Numbered from the stretch's first letter, positions 25,900 through 35,657 are shown. The stretch: DNA of 64,000 bases from JBBIPA01 sp963820495 (GCA_963820495.1 CAWGAF010000001.1:806001-870000); one strand, 5' to 3'. The notes: generated by a model not told the origin, from the letters alone. Translations and numbers: made by a program.

Positions 25900-26310
25900 T
25901 TAGTCCCACGAGGGTAATACTGCAAAAGCCTCAATTTCTACCAACAGATCAGGTTCGTGAAGACCAGGAATTGCGACAACCGTATCAACTGGTGGCTCTT
26001 CTATCAAGTTAGGTGCATGTCTGCGATAATAGTCCTGAAGCTTCTCCTCCACTTTGGGGTAGTCTTCAATACGGGTAAGGTAAACAATAGTTTTAAATAT
26101 CTGATCCATTGAACTGCCAACTTCCTCTAGTGCCCCCCTGATTTTATCCAGCGCTACCTCTGTCTGTTCCTTTACATCATTTGAAGAAACGTGGAAGGTC
26201 TCCAGAGTCTGCCCGCTGCATCCAGACACAAACACATAATCATTTACAACTGCCGATCGAGAGAAGCGCACTTTAACGGGGTATCTTGAGGGATATAGTT
26301 TTTTCCTCAT
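25900..26310 (-). CDS. Rid-family protein lacking the RidA arginine (copy 1)
   Basis: The 136-residue protein has the YjgF/YER057c/UK114 fold. Marks are VFVSGCSGQT near 30, QTEVALDKIRGALEEVGSSMDQIFKTIVYL in the middle (quoted in part: LDKIRGALEEVG) and LVEIEAFAV at the end. RidA deaminates reactive enamines and imines using an Arg just before the last strands; the aligned position here is Asp (PPVDTVV). Rid proteins without it are commonly found in catabolic gene sets and have other or unknown activities. It is the last gene of the long minus-strand series and 36% to half identical by eye to the second copy at 27595; I did not compute this. Confidence 0.85.
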   Translation of the reverse strand: MRKKLYPSRYPVKVRFSRSAVVNDYVFVSGCSGQTLETFHVSSNDVKEQTEVALDKIRGALEEVGSSMDQIFKTIVYLTRIEDYPKVEEKLQDYYRRHAPNLIEEPPVDTVVAIPGLHEPDLLVEIEAFAVLPSWD

Positions 26311-26344
26311 ATTTTGCTCAAAATTTCAAATATAAAATTAAGAG

Positions 26345-26620
26345 AATATCCTTTGACGCCGCTTTGATCTGTCACTATGGCAGCCTCTGGATTAGGCAGC
26401 GCAGTAGTTGAGTTAGCTATGTGGTCTTACCTGATTATACTCCTTACGCCACGCCCCTATCAATATCTGTACCTCAGCCAGGTTGGCGAATATTTAACAG
26501 TTGAGTAATTCATCCCGCAAAACTTCCCGTTTAATGATTCTATATATCCATTTTCCTAGGGAATCTCCCATTCAATGAACAGGGTCTCCACTCCCAATCA
26601 GTTCAGCCAGATGCCCTGGA
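26345..26620 (-). mobile_element. IS3-family transposase (OrfB) remnant, frameshifted
   Basis: Minus-strand translation in changing frames gives LGVETLFIE, then ENGYIESLNGK, then LRDELLNC-stop-IFANLAEVQILIGAW and RKEYNQVRPHS. These are the D-E region and C-terminus of an IS3 OrfB integrase (compare SPWENGYIESFNGKLRDELL and RPHSxLGY). There are at least two frameshifts and three stops, so the element is dead. It fills much of the 454-nt gap between the two Rid-side genes; I see nothing else in that gap. Confidence 0.75.
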
Positions 26621-26764
26621 TCATGACTATGCCGGCAAAGGTGACTACTACGATAATCTAGTCGTAGAAACAAATTGCTTGTTCCCTCTAATCACTTTTT
26701 GCGGCCTCTTTAGGTATAAATAATATTATCTATGGTTCGATAGGAAAAACTAATTGAGATCCGT

Positions 26765-27559
26765 TTAGTTGATTGGTAAATTGAATAGTTTTTTAGGGTT
26801 ATCCCATGTTACCTTCTCTATTTGCTGCCTGGTTAGACCTAGCCTTCGCATAGACAGCACTGCCCTGGGCACAGAGTAATACCCTTCACCGGAATAGCCG
26901 AATTCAGAGTTAATTAAGAGCTGGTCACTTTTATCAATATGCTGTAATACTACGTCAGCCACATCTTCAGGTCGCAATTTATCATAACAAAGGCTTAATC
27001 CTACCTTTGCCCCGGAATCAAGTCGGAACTTTAATGAATTCAATCCAGTATGGTCAAGCACTGCTCTTTCTATAGGATATTTTTCCTCATTAATTACTTC
27101 GACGATTTGCCTGATAACCTGTTCTGCCTGCGGTTCCATGGGAGTCGGCGTATGCACGATGATTGGCAAGTCATGCTCTTTGGCTATGTTGAGCTGTTTT
27201 CTGAACAGTTTTACCTCATCCTCAATGCCAGCATCAAGGCCGATCTCACCCATAGCTACAACGTTTTCATGCTCAAGGTACTTGGGCAATTGCTTAAGGC
27301 ATTCCGCAATAGCCTCCGCCTCAAGCCCGTAGAATGGGACACCAAGAGCTACCCTTAAACAAATACCTAGTGATTTGGAATGATTAACCTGAAAATCGAG
27401 GTAATTCCGCCACATCCTCATCAATGTTTCTGCTGATACCAACCATGGCAATAGGTGTGCTGTGGGAATAATACCTGCTTCAACGCCAGCAATTGAAATG
27501 GTTTCAACCTCTTTGCCCTTCATCCGATCAGTATGTAGATGTGGATCAATGATTCTCAT
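26765..27559 (-). CDS. TatD-related metal-dependent hydrolase
   Basis: The 264-residue protein has an amidohydrolase (TIM-barrel) pattern: DPHLH at 5-9 for the first metal pair, AMGEIGLDAGI near 100 with the bridging Glu as in TatD, IVHTPTP near 135 and LDHTGLN near 165. The final Asp of TatD (ETDxP) is replaced by NSEFGYS near 215, so it is a diverged member. TatD relatives include nucleases and amide or lactone hydrolases. Its position between two Rid genes and downstream of hyu genes suggests hydrolysis of a ring or amide intermediate, which is inference. Confidence 0.75.
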   Translation of the reverse strand: MRIIDPHLHTDRMKGKEVETISIAGVEAGIIPTAHLLPWLVSAETLMRMWRNYLDFQVNHSKSLGICLRVALGVPFYGLEAEAIAECLKQLPKYLEHENVVAMGEIGLDAGIEDEVKLFRKQLNIAKEHDLPIIVHTPTPMEPQAEQVIRQIVEVINEEKYPIERAVLDHTGLNSLKFRLDSGAKVGLSLCYDKLRPEDVADVVLQHIDKSDQLLINSEFGYSGEGYYSVPRAVLSMRRLGLTRQQIEKVTWDNPKKLFNLPIN

Positions 27560-27594
27560 AGCGGTAATCCTCTAAATTTATAAATTGTTTAAAA

Positions 27595-27999
27595 CTATGG
27601 TTTTGCAGCTATCACGTCGATTTCTATGAGCATATTGGGCTTAGCTAATGATACTACTTGCATAACAGTACTTGCTGGCGGTTCATCGACAAGATAGGGG
27701 GCATGTTTCTTATAGTATTCGAGTTCGGTATCTCGCATTAATTGATAGTTTTCCATATTCTTGAGATAGATTACGGTTTTAACGATGTTGTCCATAGAGC
27801 TACCGGCTTCTTCAAGTGCTACTCTAATTTTGTCTAGTGCTACGATCATCTGATCTTTCACATTGTCCGATGGCACTTCCCCTGTTTCCATTGTTCTGCC
27901 ACTGGAACCAGATACAAAGATTAAGTCGCCTACTACCACAGAGCGTGCAAACCGCTGTTTCTTACCTCCATAACTGAGTGAATAAGTCTTTTTTTTCAT
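27595..27999 (-). CDS. Rid-family protein lacking the RidA arginine (copy 2)
   Basis: The 134-residue YjgF-fold protein is homologous to the product of 25900-26310: LIFVSGSSGRTMETGEVPSD and VALDKIRVALEEAGSSMDNI align directly. At the RidA Arg position it has Ser (PPASTVM). It therefore also lacks the canonical imine-deaminase residue. A good AGGAGGT precedes its ATG. It lies 35 nt upstream of the TatD-like gene, on the same strand. Confidence 0.85.
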   Translation of the reverse strand: MKKKTYSLSYGGKKQRFARSVVVGDLIFVSGSSGRTMETGEVPSDNVKDQMIVALDKIRVALEEAGSSMDNIVKTVIYLKNMENYQLMRDTELEYYKKHAPYLVDEPPASTVMQVVSLAKPNMLIEIDVIAAKP

Positions 28000-28171
28000 T
28001 GATATAACCTCCTAATATTTTTTTATATATTATAAATAGATATCATAACAGATTCATCATTGCTTCTGGAATCATTGCTTGCAATAGTGGTAATACCGCT
28101 GTAAAGTAAGTTGAATACAACCCCATTCTTTTATCGACTTGATCTTAACCATAAGTAGCGATCAAAAGTGA

Positions 28172-28528
28172 CTATATACTTGCTGGAATATTAGCTGATG
28201 CCCTTGGCGTAAAAATAACCGATCTGGGCCTGTTCTCTGCCAATTTTACTAAATCACTAAGTGACCTATAGGACATGCACTGCGACTGACAGTGTTTGAC
28301 ACAGGCTGGCAAATCTCCTCTGCTTGTTCTTGCTGAACAGAGATCGCAGAATTCAGTGGGGAAAGGGATATAATCGATTCTAATTCGTTTTTGACCTTCA
28401 GTAATAATTTCATTCAATTTTATTCCCCACTTGCCTACTGGATAGTTATGCTCTTGCTTGCATGCCACCTCACAGGTATGACAACCGGTGCAATATTCGT
28501 ATTGTATTAGTAGTCCGTTCGTCTTCAT
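28172..28528 (-). CDS. short ferredoxin-like subunit (two Cys clusters)
   Basis: The 118-residue protein opens with CTGCHTCEVAC at 13-23, a [4Fe-4S] binding group. A second group, CDLCSARTSRGDLPACVKHC, starts near 61. This is about half of the usual DmsB/PsrB subunit (around 200 residues, four clusters), so one or two clusters are expected. It starts 12 nt after the molybdoenzyme gene 28541-30769 and is probably its electron-transfer partner. No membrane subunit follows, so the pair may be soluble. Confidence 0.85.
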   Translation of the reverse strand: MKTNGLLIQYEYCTGCHTCEVACKQEHNYPVGKWGIKLNEIITEGQKRIRIDYIPFPTEFCDLCSARTSRGDLPACVKHCQSQCMSYRSLSDLVKLAENRPRSVIFTPRASANIPASI

Positions 28529-28540
28529 AACATAACCCTT

Positions 28541-30769
28541 TCAATCCTTTATTTTAGTTATACGACAAAGGAACCTTTTATAACCAGCGCCACCCCAACC
28601 CGAACGTCCCTGAGTACATGCCGGAACTAGGTTATTAATATTGTAATCCCACGTTCCAAAGAAATTGGGGGCCTTACCATCAGTTTCTGGCATCCACCAA
28701 CTATGAGTAGGTGCTACTACACGAGGAAGAATAGTTGGTGTAACTACAGCCCTGAATTTCACCTGACCTCGTTTATTTTCAATGTAGACCCATTCACCAT
28801 TTACTATACCCAGTTCTTTAGCAGTATCCGGATGTATTTCCACAGTTGGTTCAGGCTCAAGTTCACGTAGCCATGGTATCTGCCGATGTTCCGAATGGAA
28901 GAATGCCTGTGTGCGCCGTCCGCTATTCATGATAAGAGGATACTCTTTCCAGAGTTCTGGGGTAGAGATTGGACCCTCCTCTGGTTCTTCATAGTATGGT
29001 AATGGGTCAAGCCCCCATTCTTCCTGTAGTTTGGAATAGAGCTCAACTTTACCAGTAGGAGTATTAAACCCCGGCTTACCATCTTTTCTTAACAGCCCTT
29101 TCTGGTAGCGATAGTATGGACGGCTTGGTCCTGGTGGAGTTGGCTCCCAGCTCCCTTTATTGGCTATGTCATCAAAGGTAAGGTTAGCTACCTTCAATCT
29201 GTCATCAAATAGCTGTTTTATAGTCCGATATTTGAATGGCTGGGTGCTCAACCGCTTGGCTAACTCAAGGTTAATTTCCCAGTCTGATTTGCACTCCTCG
29301 ACTTCTGCAGCTTTAACGGTTACGCAGAGCGGTGACCACCATGACCGGATGCTATTCTTCTCAGCAAAGGTAGCGGCAGGCAGAATAATGTCAGCTACGG
29401 CCTCGCTCGTCGGAGTATGAAATAGGTCAACCATGACAATAAAATCAAGTTTCTTCAAAGCTTCATAATGTCGTTTTGGGTCAGCGCCTGATTCTAGAAT
29501 GTTGTTGGTCTGTATCCACGCTGCCTTGATGGGGTATGGTTTACCCGTCTCCATCTGTTCCAGACATACATCCTCAGATGCCCAGGCGCGGAAGTTCTTT
29601 ATCATAGGATATCGGTCAGCGCCAATTCTCCTCTCCGAAAGCTTGATGAAGAGCTCTTCTCCGTAAATCTTCTTCATTTCATCCTGAGTATAAGGGTAGC
29701 TGGTAACTCCATGCGATGCACGGGCGATGACATTACCTCCTGGATTATCGATATTGCCGGTTACACACCATAAATGAGTAATAGCTTGTGCCACGGCTGT
29801 ACCCTGCGGGCAGCTATCTACGGGAATCCCCCAGTGAATGGCAGCGGGCTTACTTTTAGCATAAAATCTAGCTGCCTCGATAATCTGCTCTTTAGGTATC
29901 CAGGTAATTTCTGATACTTTTTCAACGGGGTATTCATGTACACGTTTTTTCAGTTCATCAAATCCGTACGTCCATTTCTCGACAAATTCCTCATCGTAAA
30001 GTCCCTCATTGATTATGACGTTTAGCATTCCCAGCGCCAAGGCGCCATCTGTACTGGGACGAATTTGCAGATGCATTTTGGCTCGGCTGGCCAACCAAGT
30101 TACCCTCGGGTCTATCACGATTAACTCGGAGCCTCTCTTCAGACAATCGACGACCCAATGACCATAAAACCCGTCTGGGTCACCGGCTGGCGGATTCTGT
30201 GCCCATACGATAATACACTTGGGAACTTTCCACTCCGGATCATCATAACGCTTCTCCAGAAACTGTGAAGCGTCCATCACGGCATAGTCACCATGAGTAG
30301 TCCACATTGCAATTAACCTTGGCGTATAACAGGAATGCCCGGACAAACCAAGTTGCGTCCAATTAGGGCTGCCGAAGGCATACATCAATAAAGTGATAGG
30401 ACCACCAATGTCTCTACCTGTACCCTGTACGAAGATGACCGATTCTGCCCCGTATTCATTACGTATTTCTTTAAATTTCTTCTCGATAGTATCATATGCC
30501 TCGTCCCATGATATGCGTTGCCATTTACCTTCGCCTCTTTCGCCCACACGTTTCATGGGGTATTTAAGCCGGTCCGGATGATACATGTACTGGGTGAGAG
30601 CCAGCACACGTGGGCACGTTCTACCCTGGTTCCAAGGGTGATTTTCATCACCCTCAACTTTAATTAGCTTGCCATCTTTTATATGAAGTTTTACCCCACA
30701 TCCTCCATGACAGCCGGCTCCCGCCGACCATACGGTAGTTCGTACAATCTGCTCTTTACTATCACTCAT
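28541..30769 (-). CDS. molybdopterin oxidoreductase with incomplete N-terminal Fe-S motif
   Basis: This 742-residue member of the DMSO reductase superfamily has Cys20, Cys24 and Cys52, but the first position of the C-x2-C-x3-C-x27-C motif is Gly17 (WSAGAGCHGGCG). The cluster thus has three Cys or another ligand. A Cys in GHSCYTPR, ten residues before a THG, aligns with the tungsten-ligand Cys of acetylene hydratase, as best I recall that sequence. The Asp essential in that enzyme (after its second cluster Cys) is His21 here. Other marks are VIDPRVTWLASRA near 225 and VADIILPAATFAEKNS near 475. There is no Tat signal. Its ATG overlaps the hyuB2 stop by four bases, tying it to that pair. Confidence 0.85.
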   Translation of the reverse strand: MSDSKEQIVRTTVWSAGAGCHGGCGVKLHIKDGKLIKVEGDENHPWNQGRTCPRVLALTQYMYHPDRLKYPMKRVGERGEGKWQRISWDEAYDTIEKKFKEIRNEYGAESVIFVQGTGRDIGGPITLLMYAFGSPNWTQLGLSGHSCYTPRLIAMWTTHGDYAVMDASQFLEKRYDDPEWKVPKCIIVWAQNPPAGDPDGFYGHWVVDCLKRGSELIVIDPRVTWLASRAKMHLQIRPSTDGALALGMLNVIINEGLYDEEFVEKWTYGFDELKKRVHEYPVEKVSEITWIPKEQIIEAARFYAKSKPAAIHWGIPVDSCPQGTAVAQAITHLWCVTGNIDNPGGNVIARASHGVTSYPYTQDEMKKIYGEELFIKLSERRIGADRYPMIKNFRAWASEDVCLEQMETGKPYPIKAAWIQTNNILESGADPKRHYEALKKLDFIVMVDLFHTPTSEAVADIILPAATFAEKNSIRSWWSPLCVTVKAAEVEECKSDWEINLELAKRLSTQPFKYRTIKQLFDDRLKVANLTFDDIANKGSWEPTPPGPSRPYYRYQKGLLRKDGKPGFNTPTGKVELYSKLQEEWGLDPLPYYEEPEEGPISTPELWKEYPLIMNSGRRTQAFFHSEHRQIPWLRELEPEPTVEIHPDTAKELGIVNGEWVYIENKRGQVKFRAVVTPTILPRVVAPTHSWWMPETDGKAPNFFGTWDYNINNLVPACTQGRSGWGGAGYKRFLCRITKIKD

Positions 30770-32616
30770 AATCGCTCCTCATCCATTCTGACCATGCGAA
30801 ATGCTCTCTTAGCAAATGGCTTTGTCTTCTGGTCAATAAAGATTTCATCTCGTTTCCACTGAGCCCTCAACTTATTTCTTTTTTCCTCTGTAGCGTTACG
30901 GTCTAGCTTACCAGTATTTTTGTCTATCACTGCACCATAATCACGCTGAGCACTTTCTATCGATACTAGACCTGTGTCAACATCGTGCTGGAGATATTCT
31001 AAATCACGGTCAAGGGGATTGCCATAACCCCCACCTCCTGGCGCTCTGAAGTAGAGGATATCACCATCGCGTGCTATTTCACCACCAGCCCTATTTATCA
31101 AGGTTTCCTTTCCATCCTTATGAATTATCTTATTCTCACCATGCATGCCTGGCATACCTCCAAAAATACCATAAGGAGGAATTTCACTTCGGTCATTAGC
31201 ACCACCAACTTCACAATCATGTCCTAACGGTCGTATGATGGTCACCCCAGACATGCCCCCTCGAAATTTACCCGGACCGCCGGAATCAGTGGCGTACGCA
31301 TATTCTTCGACGAAGAATGGATATCTGACCTCAAATACCTCCATGGGTACCTGGGCTACATGTCCACCTATTCTGGGACCACCGGCACACTCGAAACCAT
31401 CTTTGGTTGCCCGGGCACCCCAGGCGCACGGGTCGGCGCCCAGATACCAAGCATAATACTCACCTGTTCTTGGGTCAAATCCGCCGGCAATATGAGCTGT
31501 GGCTGTTCCAGAATCGGATGCAGTCACTTTTCCCGGTATCACCTTGGCAAGAGCACCCGTAATAGTATCGATAACCCTGGAAGTAGTTTCGGTATTGCCG
31601 CTGACCACGGGAGAAGGAAATCTTGCATTTACTACCAGTCCTTCAGGGGCAATAATGGTCACGGGACGGTAGCATCCATGATTAATGGGAATCGAGGGAT
31701 CAGTAAGATTTATTAGTGCACAATAAGTGGCAGAGCTAAGATTCCCGATGACGCAATTTGCTGGGCCCTTCGTTTGTGGGTCAGATTTACTGAAATCAAA
31801 TGTTATATTGCTCCCTTTTACAGTGATAGTGACATGGATTTTGACTTCTTTGTCCTTGTCTATACCGTCATTATCCAGAAAATCCTCGAATGTATAGGTA
31901 CCATCAGGAATCTTCTCAATCTCAGCCCTCATAAGCTGTTCAGAATAGGACATTGACCACTCCATGGCCTCATTCATAGTCGCAGAACCATATTTTTCAA
32001 ACATCTCCTGGATACGTCTCTCGCCAAGTCTGCAGGCTGCTATTTGAGCCTGCAAGTCCCCCCAGGTGAACGTAGGAACCCGTACATTGGAAAGCAGCAG
32101 GTCAATAAAACCCTGGTTCAACTTTCCTCCATCGTAGAGCTTCACCGGTGGTATCCGCACTCCCTCTTGAAAGATACTTGTGGTATCACCGGCGAAACTG
32201 CCTGGGTGCATGCCTCCAATCTCACCATGGTGCCCTCTGGCTACTGAAAAGGCTACCATTTTATCTTGATGAAATACAGGAGTCAGTATATCAACATCTG
32301 GCAAATGTGAGCCGCCGGGAAAAGGATTATTATGTATGAGCACATCACCTCGCTTAAAACCGTCAAGCCCGAAGTGCCTGATAATGGCCATGGCACAGAG
32401 CTCAAGCGCACCGATATGTACCGTGACGCCCTGTGACGAAGCAATCAGTTCACCTCTGCCATTGAGCAAGGCCGTGGAGAAGTCCAGCACTTCATTGAAA
32501 ATGGGGTGATATGATGTCCGTTTCAGTACCTCTGCCATCTCGGAAGGAATCGATTCCATCAAACTCCGCAGTACACTGAGTGTGAATACATCATGTATTT
32601 TTGCTTTTTCTTTCAT
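30766..32616 (-). CDS. hydantoinase B family subunit (HyuB-like), copy 2
   Basis: The 616-residue protein has the ordinary Hydantoinase_B motifs: NNPFPGGSHLPDVDILTPVF near 92, GHHGEIGGMHPGS near 130, EGVRIPPVKL near 155 and APGGGGYGNPLDRD near 550. It differs from copies 1, 3 and 4, which have VRFGH or KFGH and HQYD at the corresponding sites. It may thus be the true cyclic-amide hydrolase type in this region. It is 17 nt downstream of hyuA2 and overlaps the next molybdoenzyme gene by four bases. Confidence 0.9.
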   Translation of the reverse strand: MKEKAKIHDVFTLSVLRSLMESIPSEMAEVLKRTSYHPIFNEVLDFSTALLNGRGELIASSQGVTVHIGALELCAMAIIRHFGLDGFKRGDVLIHNNPFPGGSHLPDVDILTPVFHQDKMVAFSVARGHHGEIGGMHPGSFAGDTTSIFQEGVRIPPVKLYDGGKLNQGFIDLLLSNVRVPTFTWGDLQAQIAACRLGERRIQEMFEKYGSATMNEAMEWSMSYSEQLMRAEIEKIPDGTYTFEDFLDNDGIDKDKEVKIHVTITVKGSNITFDFSKSDPQTKGPANCVIGNLSSATYCALINLTDPSIPINHGCYRPVTIIAPEGLVVNARFPSPVVSGNTETTSRVIDTITGALAKVIPGKVTASDSGTATAHIAGGFDPRTGEYYAWYLGADPCAWGARATKDGFECAGGPRIGGHVAQVPMEVFEVRYPFFVEEYAYATDSGGPGKFRGGMSGVTIIRPLGHDCEVGGANDRSEIPPYGIFGGMPGMHGENKIIHKDGKETLINRAGGEIARDGDILYFRAPGGGGYGNPLDRDLEYLQHDVDTGLVSIESAQRDYGAVIDKNTGKLDRNATEEKRNKLRAQWKRDEIFIDQKTKPFAKRAFRMVRMDEERL

Positions 32617-32633
32617 TTCTTCTCTCTTTCTGA

Positions 32634-34727
32634 TTAAGCAGTAACTTCAATGATGATATTGCCATAGATATCTACCAGTGCCCTTTGCTGTGGTGGAATC
32701 ACCGTAGTCGTGTCCATCTGCTCTACCACCGCAGGGCCAACTATTTCATTGCCTGCTCTTAATCGTGAGCGCTCATAGGTAGGACAATCAATGTATCCAT
32801 CGAAGTCTTCGAAGTAGACTTTCCTCTTCTGCTTGAATGCTGTGTCAGTACTCCGGGTGCCCTGTTCGATCTCCATCATTTTGCCTTTCTCGCTAGGTCC
32901 TATAGCTGACACGGATATGGTAATGAACTCAACAGCAGCATCACGAGACGCATGACCAAAGAGCGATTTATGACTTTCGTGGAACATATCCGTTAGTTTC
33001 CCAATGGCCTCCGCATCAATCTTGTTTTTCACTATTTCCTCAGGTACTTCGACAGTGACTTCATGTGCTTGACCGACATATCGCATGTCAATTTTATACT
33101 TGAGTATGACCTGTTCTTCCTTGAAGCCAAGTTCTTCTATTTTGCTTTTCGCTTCTCTTTCTATTTCATCATAAATTTTCTGCACCTTTTCAGGATCAGC
33201 CATTGACGTGCGGGCTACATAGGAACGGTGCATTTCATACATGGCATCCGCTGTAATAAGTCCAAGAGCTGAGAATACACCCGCTGTCAGCGGTACAATA
33301 ACCCGAGGTATACGCAATTCCTGTGCCATACGTACCGCATGTATGGCCGCAGTGCCGCCGGAAACTACGAGGCTGAAGTCCCGGGGGTCATAGCCACGCT
33401 GTATCGTGGTCACACGCATCGCACCAATCATGTTCGCATTGACCAGTCGGTAAATACCGTATGCAGCTTCTGCTAATCCCATTCTTAACCTAGCAGCCAC
33501 CTTTGTCTGGATAGCAGCCTTTGATGCGTCGAGGTTTACATGCATTTCACCGCCAAGAAAGTAGTCTGGATTAATATAGCCCAGTACCAGATCAGCATCA
33601 GTAACTGTCGGCTCCGTACCACCACGCTGGTAGCAGGCTGGACCAGGCTCCGCCCCGGCACTCTGTGGACCAACATGGACTGCGCCTGCCGAGTCTACCC
33701 AAACGATGCTGCCTCCGCCGGCTCCGATCTCTACCATATTCATTACGGGTGCACCGATAAAGTATTTGCCGCCTGCCCAGAAGTTGGTGGTTACTTCTGG
33801 TCTGCCATTACGTACCACGCATACCTTTGCTGTGGTACCACCCATATCAAAAGATATGACATCTGGATAGCCAAGCATAACGCCAAGCTGAGCTGCTGCC
33901 GTAACACCACCCGCCGGCCCTGAATCTATGGTATAAACAGGACGTAAGGCAGCTACTTTGGCTGACATAATACCGCCGCTGGACTGCATAAGGTAATATT
34001 CCTTGGTATAACCAAGTGCCGCAAGCTTATTACGTAAATTCAATAGGTATTGTTGCACTATTGGCATGATATAGGCATTGACGGTAGCTGTGCTTAACCT
34101 TTCATATTCCCTGATAATGGGTAGTATTTCGCTTGAGACAGACAGATAAACGTCAGGGAGTATCTCGTGAACTATCTCAGCAGTCCTCTGCTCATGATTA
34201 GGGTTGGCATAAGAATGCAAGTAACAAATGACAACTGCTTGAATCCCTTTGGCCTTGATATCATGAGCAATACGTCTGACCTCTCCCTCATCAAGCTCTT
34301 TTACCACTTTGCCGCGATAGTCCATACGCTCAGAAACCTCATAGCGGAGTGGTCTTTTAACAAGACAGTCATAACCACCTACGTAATCTTGAGGTAGGTC
34401 CATCTGGAGGTTGTACATATCGGCAGGTTTGTCAATGACTCGCTGTCCTCGGCGTAATTCAAGTACGTCCCTGAATCCTTTGGTGGTAATGATGGCTACC
34501 GCGGCACCTTTATTTTCAATGACAGTGTTAGCGCCAACAGTACTACCATGTGATAGAAAGTTTACATCTTTCATATTGATACCAGCTTTGACTATGGTAT
34601 CAACGATACCGATAGATAGATCGTGTGTAGTCGAAGAGGATTTTACCAGGTTTATCCTTCCCTCTTCGTCTATACATACCAAATCGGTAAATGTCCCTCC
34701 AACATCAATGCCAACTCGATATTTCAT
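32634..34727 (-). CDS. hydantoinase/oxoprolinase family subunit A (HyuA-like), copy 2
   Basis: This 697-residue protein has an ATPase signature DVGGTFTD at 8-15, and near 295 FDMGGTTAKVC where the other copies have DMGGTxxDI. IGAGGGSIVWVD, AEPGPACYQRGG and VVSGGTAAIHAVRMA follow. It is the most divergent of the four A subunits. It resembles N-methylhydantoinase A/5-oxoprolinase, which split a cyclic amide with ATP. It is separated from liv operon 2 by 225 nt, in which I see no gene. Confidence 0.9.
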   Translation of the reverse strand: MKYRVGIDVGGTFTDLVCIDEEGRINLVKSSSTTHDLSIGIVDTIVKAGINMKDVNFLSHGSTVGANTVIENKGAAVAIITTKGFRDVLELRRGQRVIDKPADMYNLQMDLPQDYVGGYDCLVKRPLRYEVSERMDYRGKVVKELDEGEVRRIAHDIKAKGIQAVVICYLHSYANPNHEQRTAEIVHEILPDVYLSVSSEILPIIREYERLSTATVNAYIMPIVQQYLLNLRNKLAALGYTKEYYLMQSSGGIMSAKVAALRPVYTIDSGPAGGVTAAAQLGVMLGYPDVISFDMGGTTAKVCVVRNGRPEVTTNFWAGGKYFIGAPVMNMVEIGAGGGSIVWVDSAGAVHVGPQSAGAEPGPACYQRGGTEPTVTDADLVLGYINPDYFLGGEMHVNLDASKAAIQTKVAARLRMGLAEAAYGIYRLVNANMIGAMRVTTIQRGYDPRDFSLVVSGGTAAIHAVRMAQELRIPRVIVPLTAGVFSALGLITADAMYEMHRSYVARTSMADPEKVQKIYDEIEREAKSKIEELGFKEEQVILKYKIDMRYVGQAHEVTVEVPEEIVKNKIDAEAIGKLTDMFHESHKSLFGHASRDAAVEFITISVSAIGPSEKGKMMEIEQGTRSTDTAFKQKRKVYFEDFDGYIDCPTYERSRLRAGNEIVGPAVVEQMDTTTVIPPQQRALVDIYGNIIIEVTA

Positions 34728-34952
34728 ATGTCACTACTCCATTACTTATTTTAAAATTAACAATTAATTAGTTAATTTCTAACATAAATTATTTTACCTC
34801 CATTCTTAGCAAGGCGGACATCTCTTGTTTGGATGAATTGTGCCAATATGCCGATGATAATGCATTAAGCTTGGTAGTGATGGTTTAATGCAGTGTAGGC
34901 CAAATTGCCTGTGTTGCAAGTTGAAAATTCAAGATTTTTGAGGTTATATCCC

Positions 34953-35645
34953 TCATTTGGCGATGCCAATATACTCAGCTTGAACCTTCTCATTTTTAGC
35001 TAGTTCGGCGGGGGTAGAATGATATACTATTTCGCCGTGGTTCAAGATGTAAACATAATCACACACCCTCAAAGCCAAGGATACGTTTTGTTCGACCAGG
35101 AGAATGGAAAAACCTTCCCTCTTCAATTGAGCGATAATATTGCCTACCTCGTTGACAAGCAGAGGCGCTAGTCCTTCTGATGGCTCGTCCATCAAAAGGA
35201 AATCAGGATTAGTCAACAAAGCTCGTGCAATGCACAACATCTGTTGCTCGCCACCACTGAGGAGGTTTCCTCTCTGTTTTGCTCGCTCTTTTAGTATGGG
35301 GAAAAGCGAATGTATCTTGTCCAAAGTCCAGCCTTTGCCGCGCTGCCCTATAAGGAGATTTTCACCCACGCTAAGTGACGGGAAAATGCGCCGTCCTTGA
35401 GGTACTAGGCCCATACCCATCTGACAAATCTTATAGGCAGGTAAACCTTGTATCTCCTGTCCCTTGAAGCGCACTATTCCGGAGTGTGGTGGGGTAAAAC
35501 CAATTATAGAACGAACAACGGTGGTCTTACCCATTCCATTACGGCCCAGCAGAGCTACTACTGAAGCCTCAGCAACATTTAATGAAACGCCATAAAGGAT
35601 ATGACCTTTACCATAGTAAGTATGGATATTCTGTAACTCAAGCAT
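34953..35645 (-). CDS. livF: LIV-type ABC transporter ATPase LivF, system 2
   Basis: This 230-residue ABC ATPase has Walker A GRNGMGKTT near 36, LVPQGRRIFPSLSVGENL near 90, signature LSGGEQQMLCIARALL near 130 and Walker B FLLMDEPSEGLAP near 150. It is very similar to LivF of system 1, so the two transporters probably descend from one. It is the last gene of the second liv set, on the minus strand. Confidence 0.92.
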   Translation of the reverse strand: MLELQNIHTYYGKGHILYGVSLNVAEASVVALLGRNGMGKTTVVRSIIGFTPPHSGIVRFKGQEIQGLPAYKICQMGMGLVPQGRRIFPSLSVGENLLIGQRGKGWTLDKIHSLFPILKERAKQRGNLLSGGEQQMLCIARALLTNPDFLLMDEPSEGLAPLLVNEVGNIIAQLKREGFSILLVEQNVSLALRVCDYVYILNHGEIVYHSTPAELAKNEKVQAEYIGIAK

Positions 35646-35657
35646 TTCTTACTTCCT

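Noticed and set aside
28541..30769. Acetylene hydratase
   Set aside because: The presumed metal-ligand Cys aligns, but the Asp next to the cluster Cys that is needed for hydration is His here, and one cluster Cys is missing. The general superfamily call is safer.
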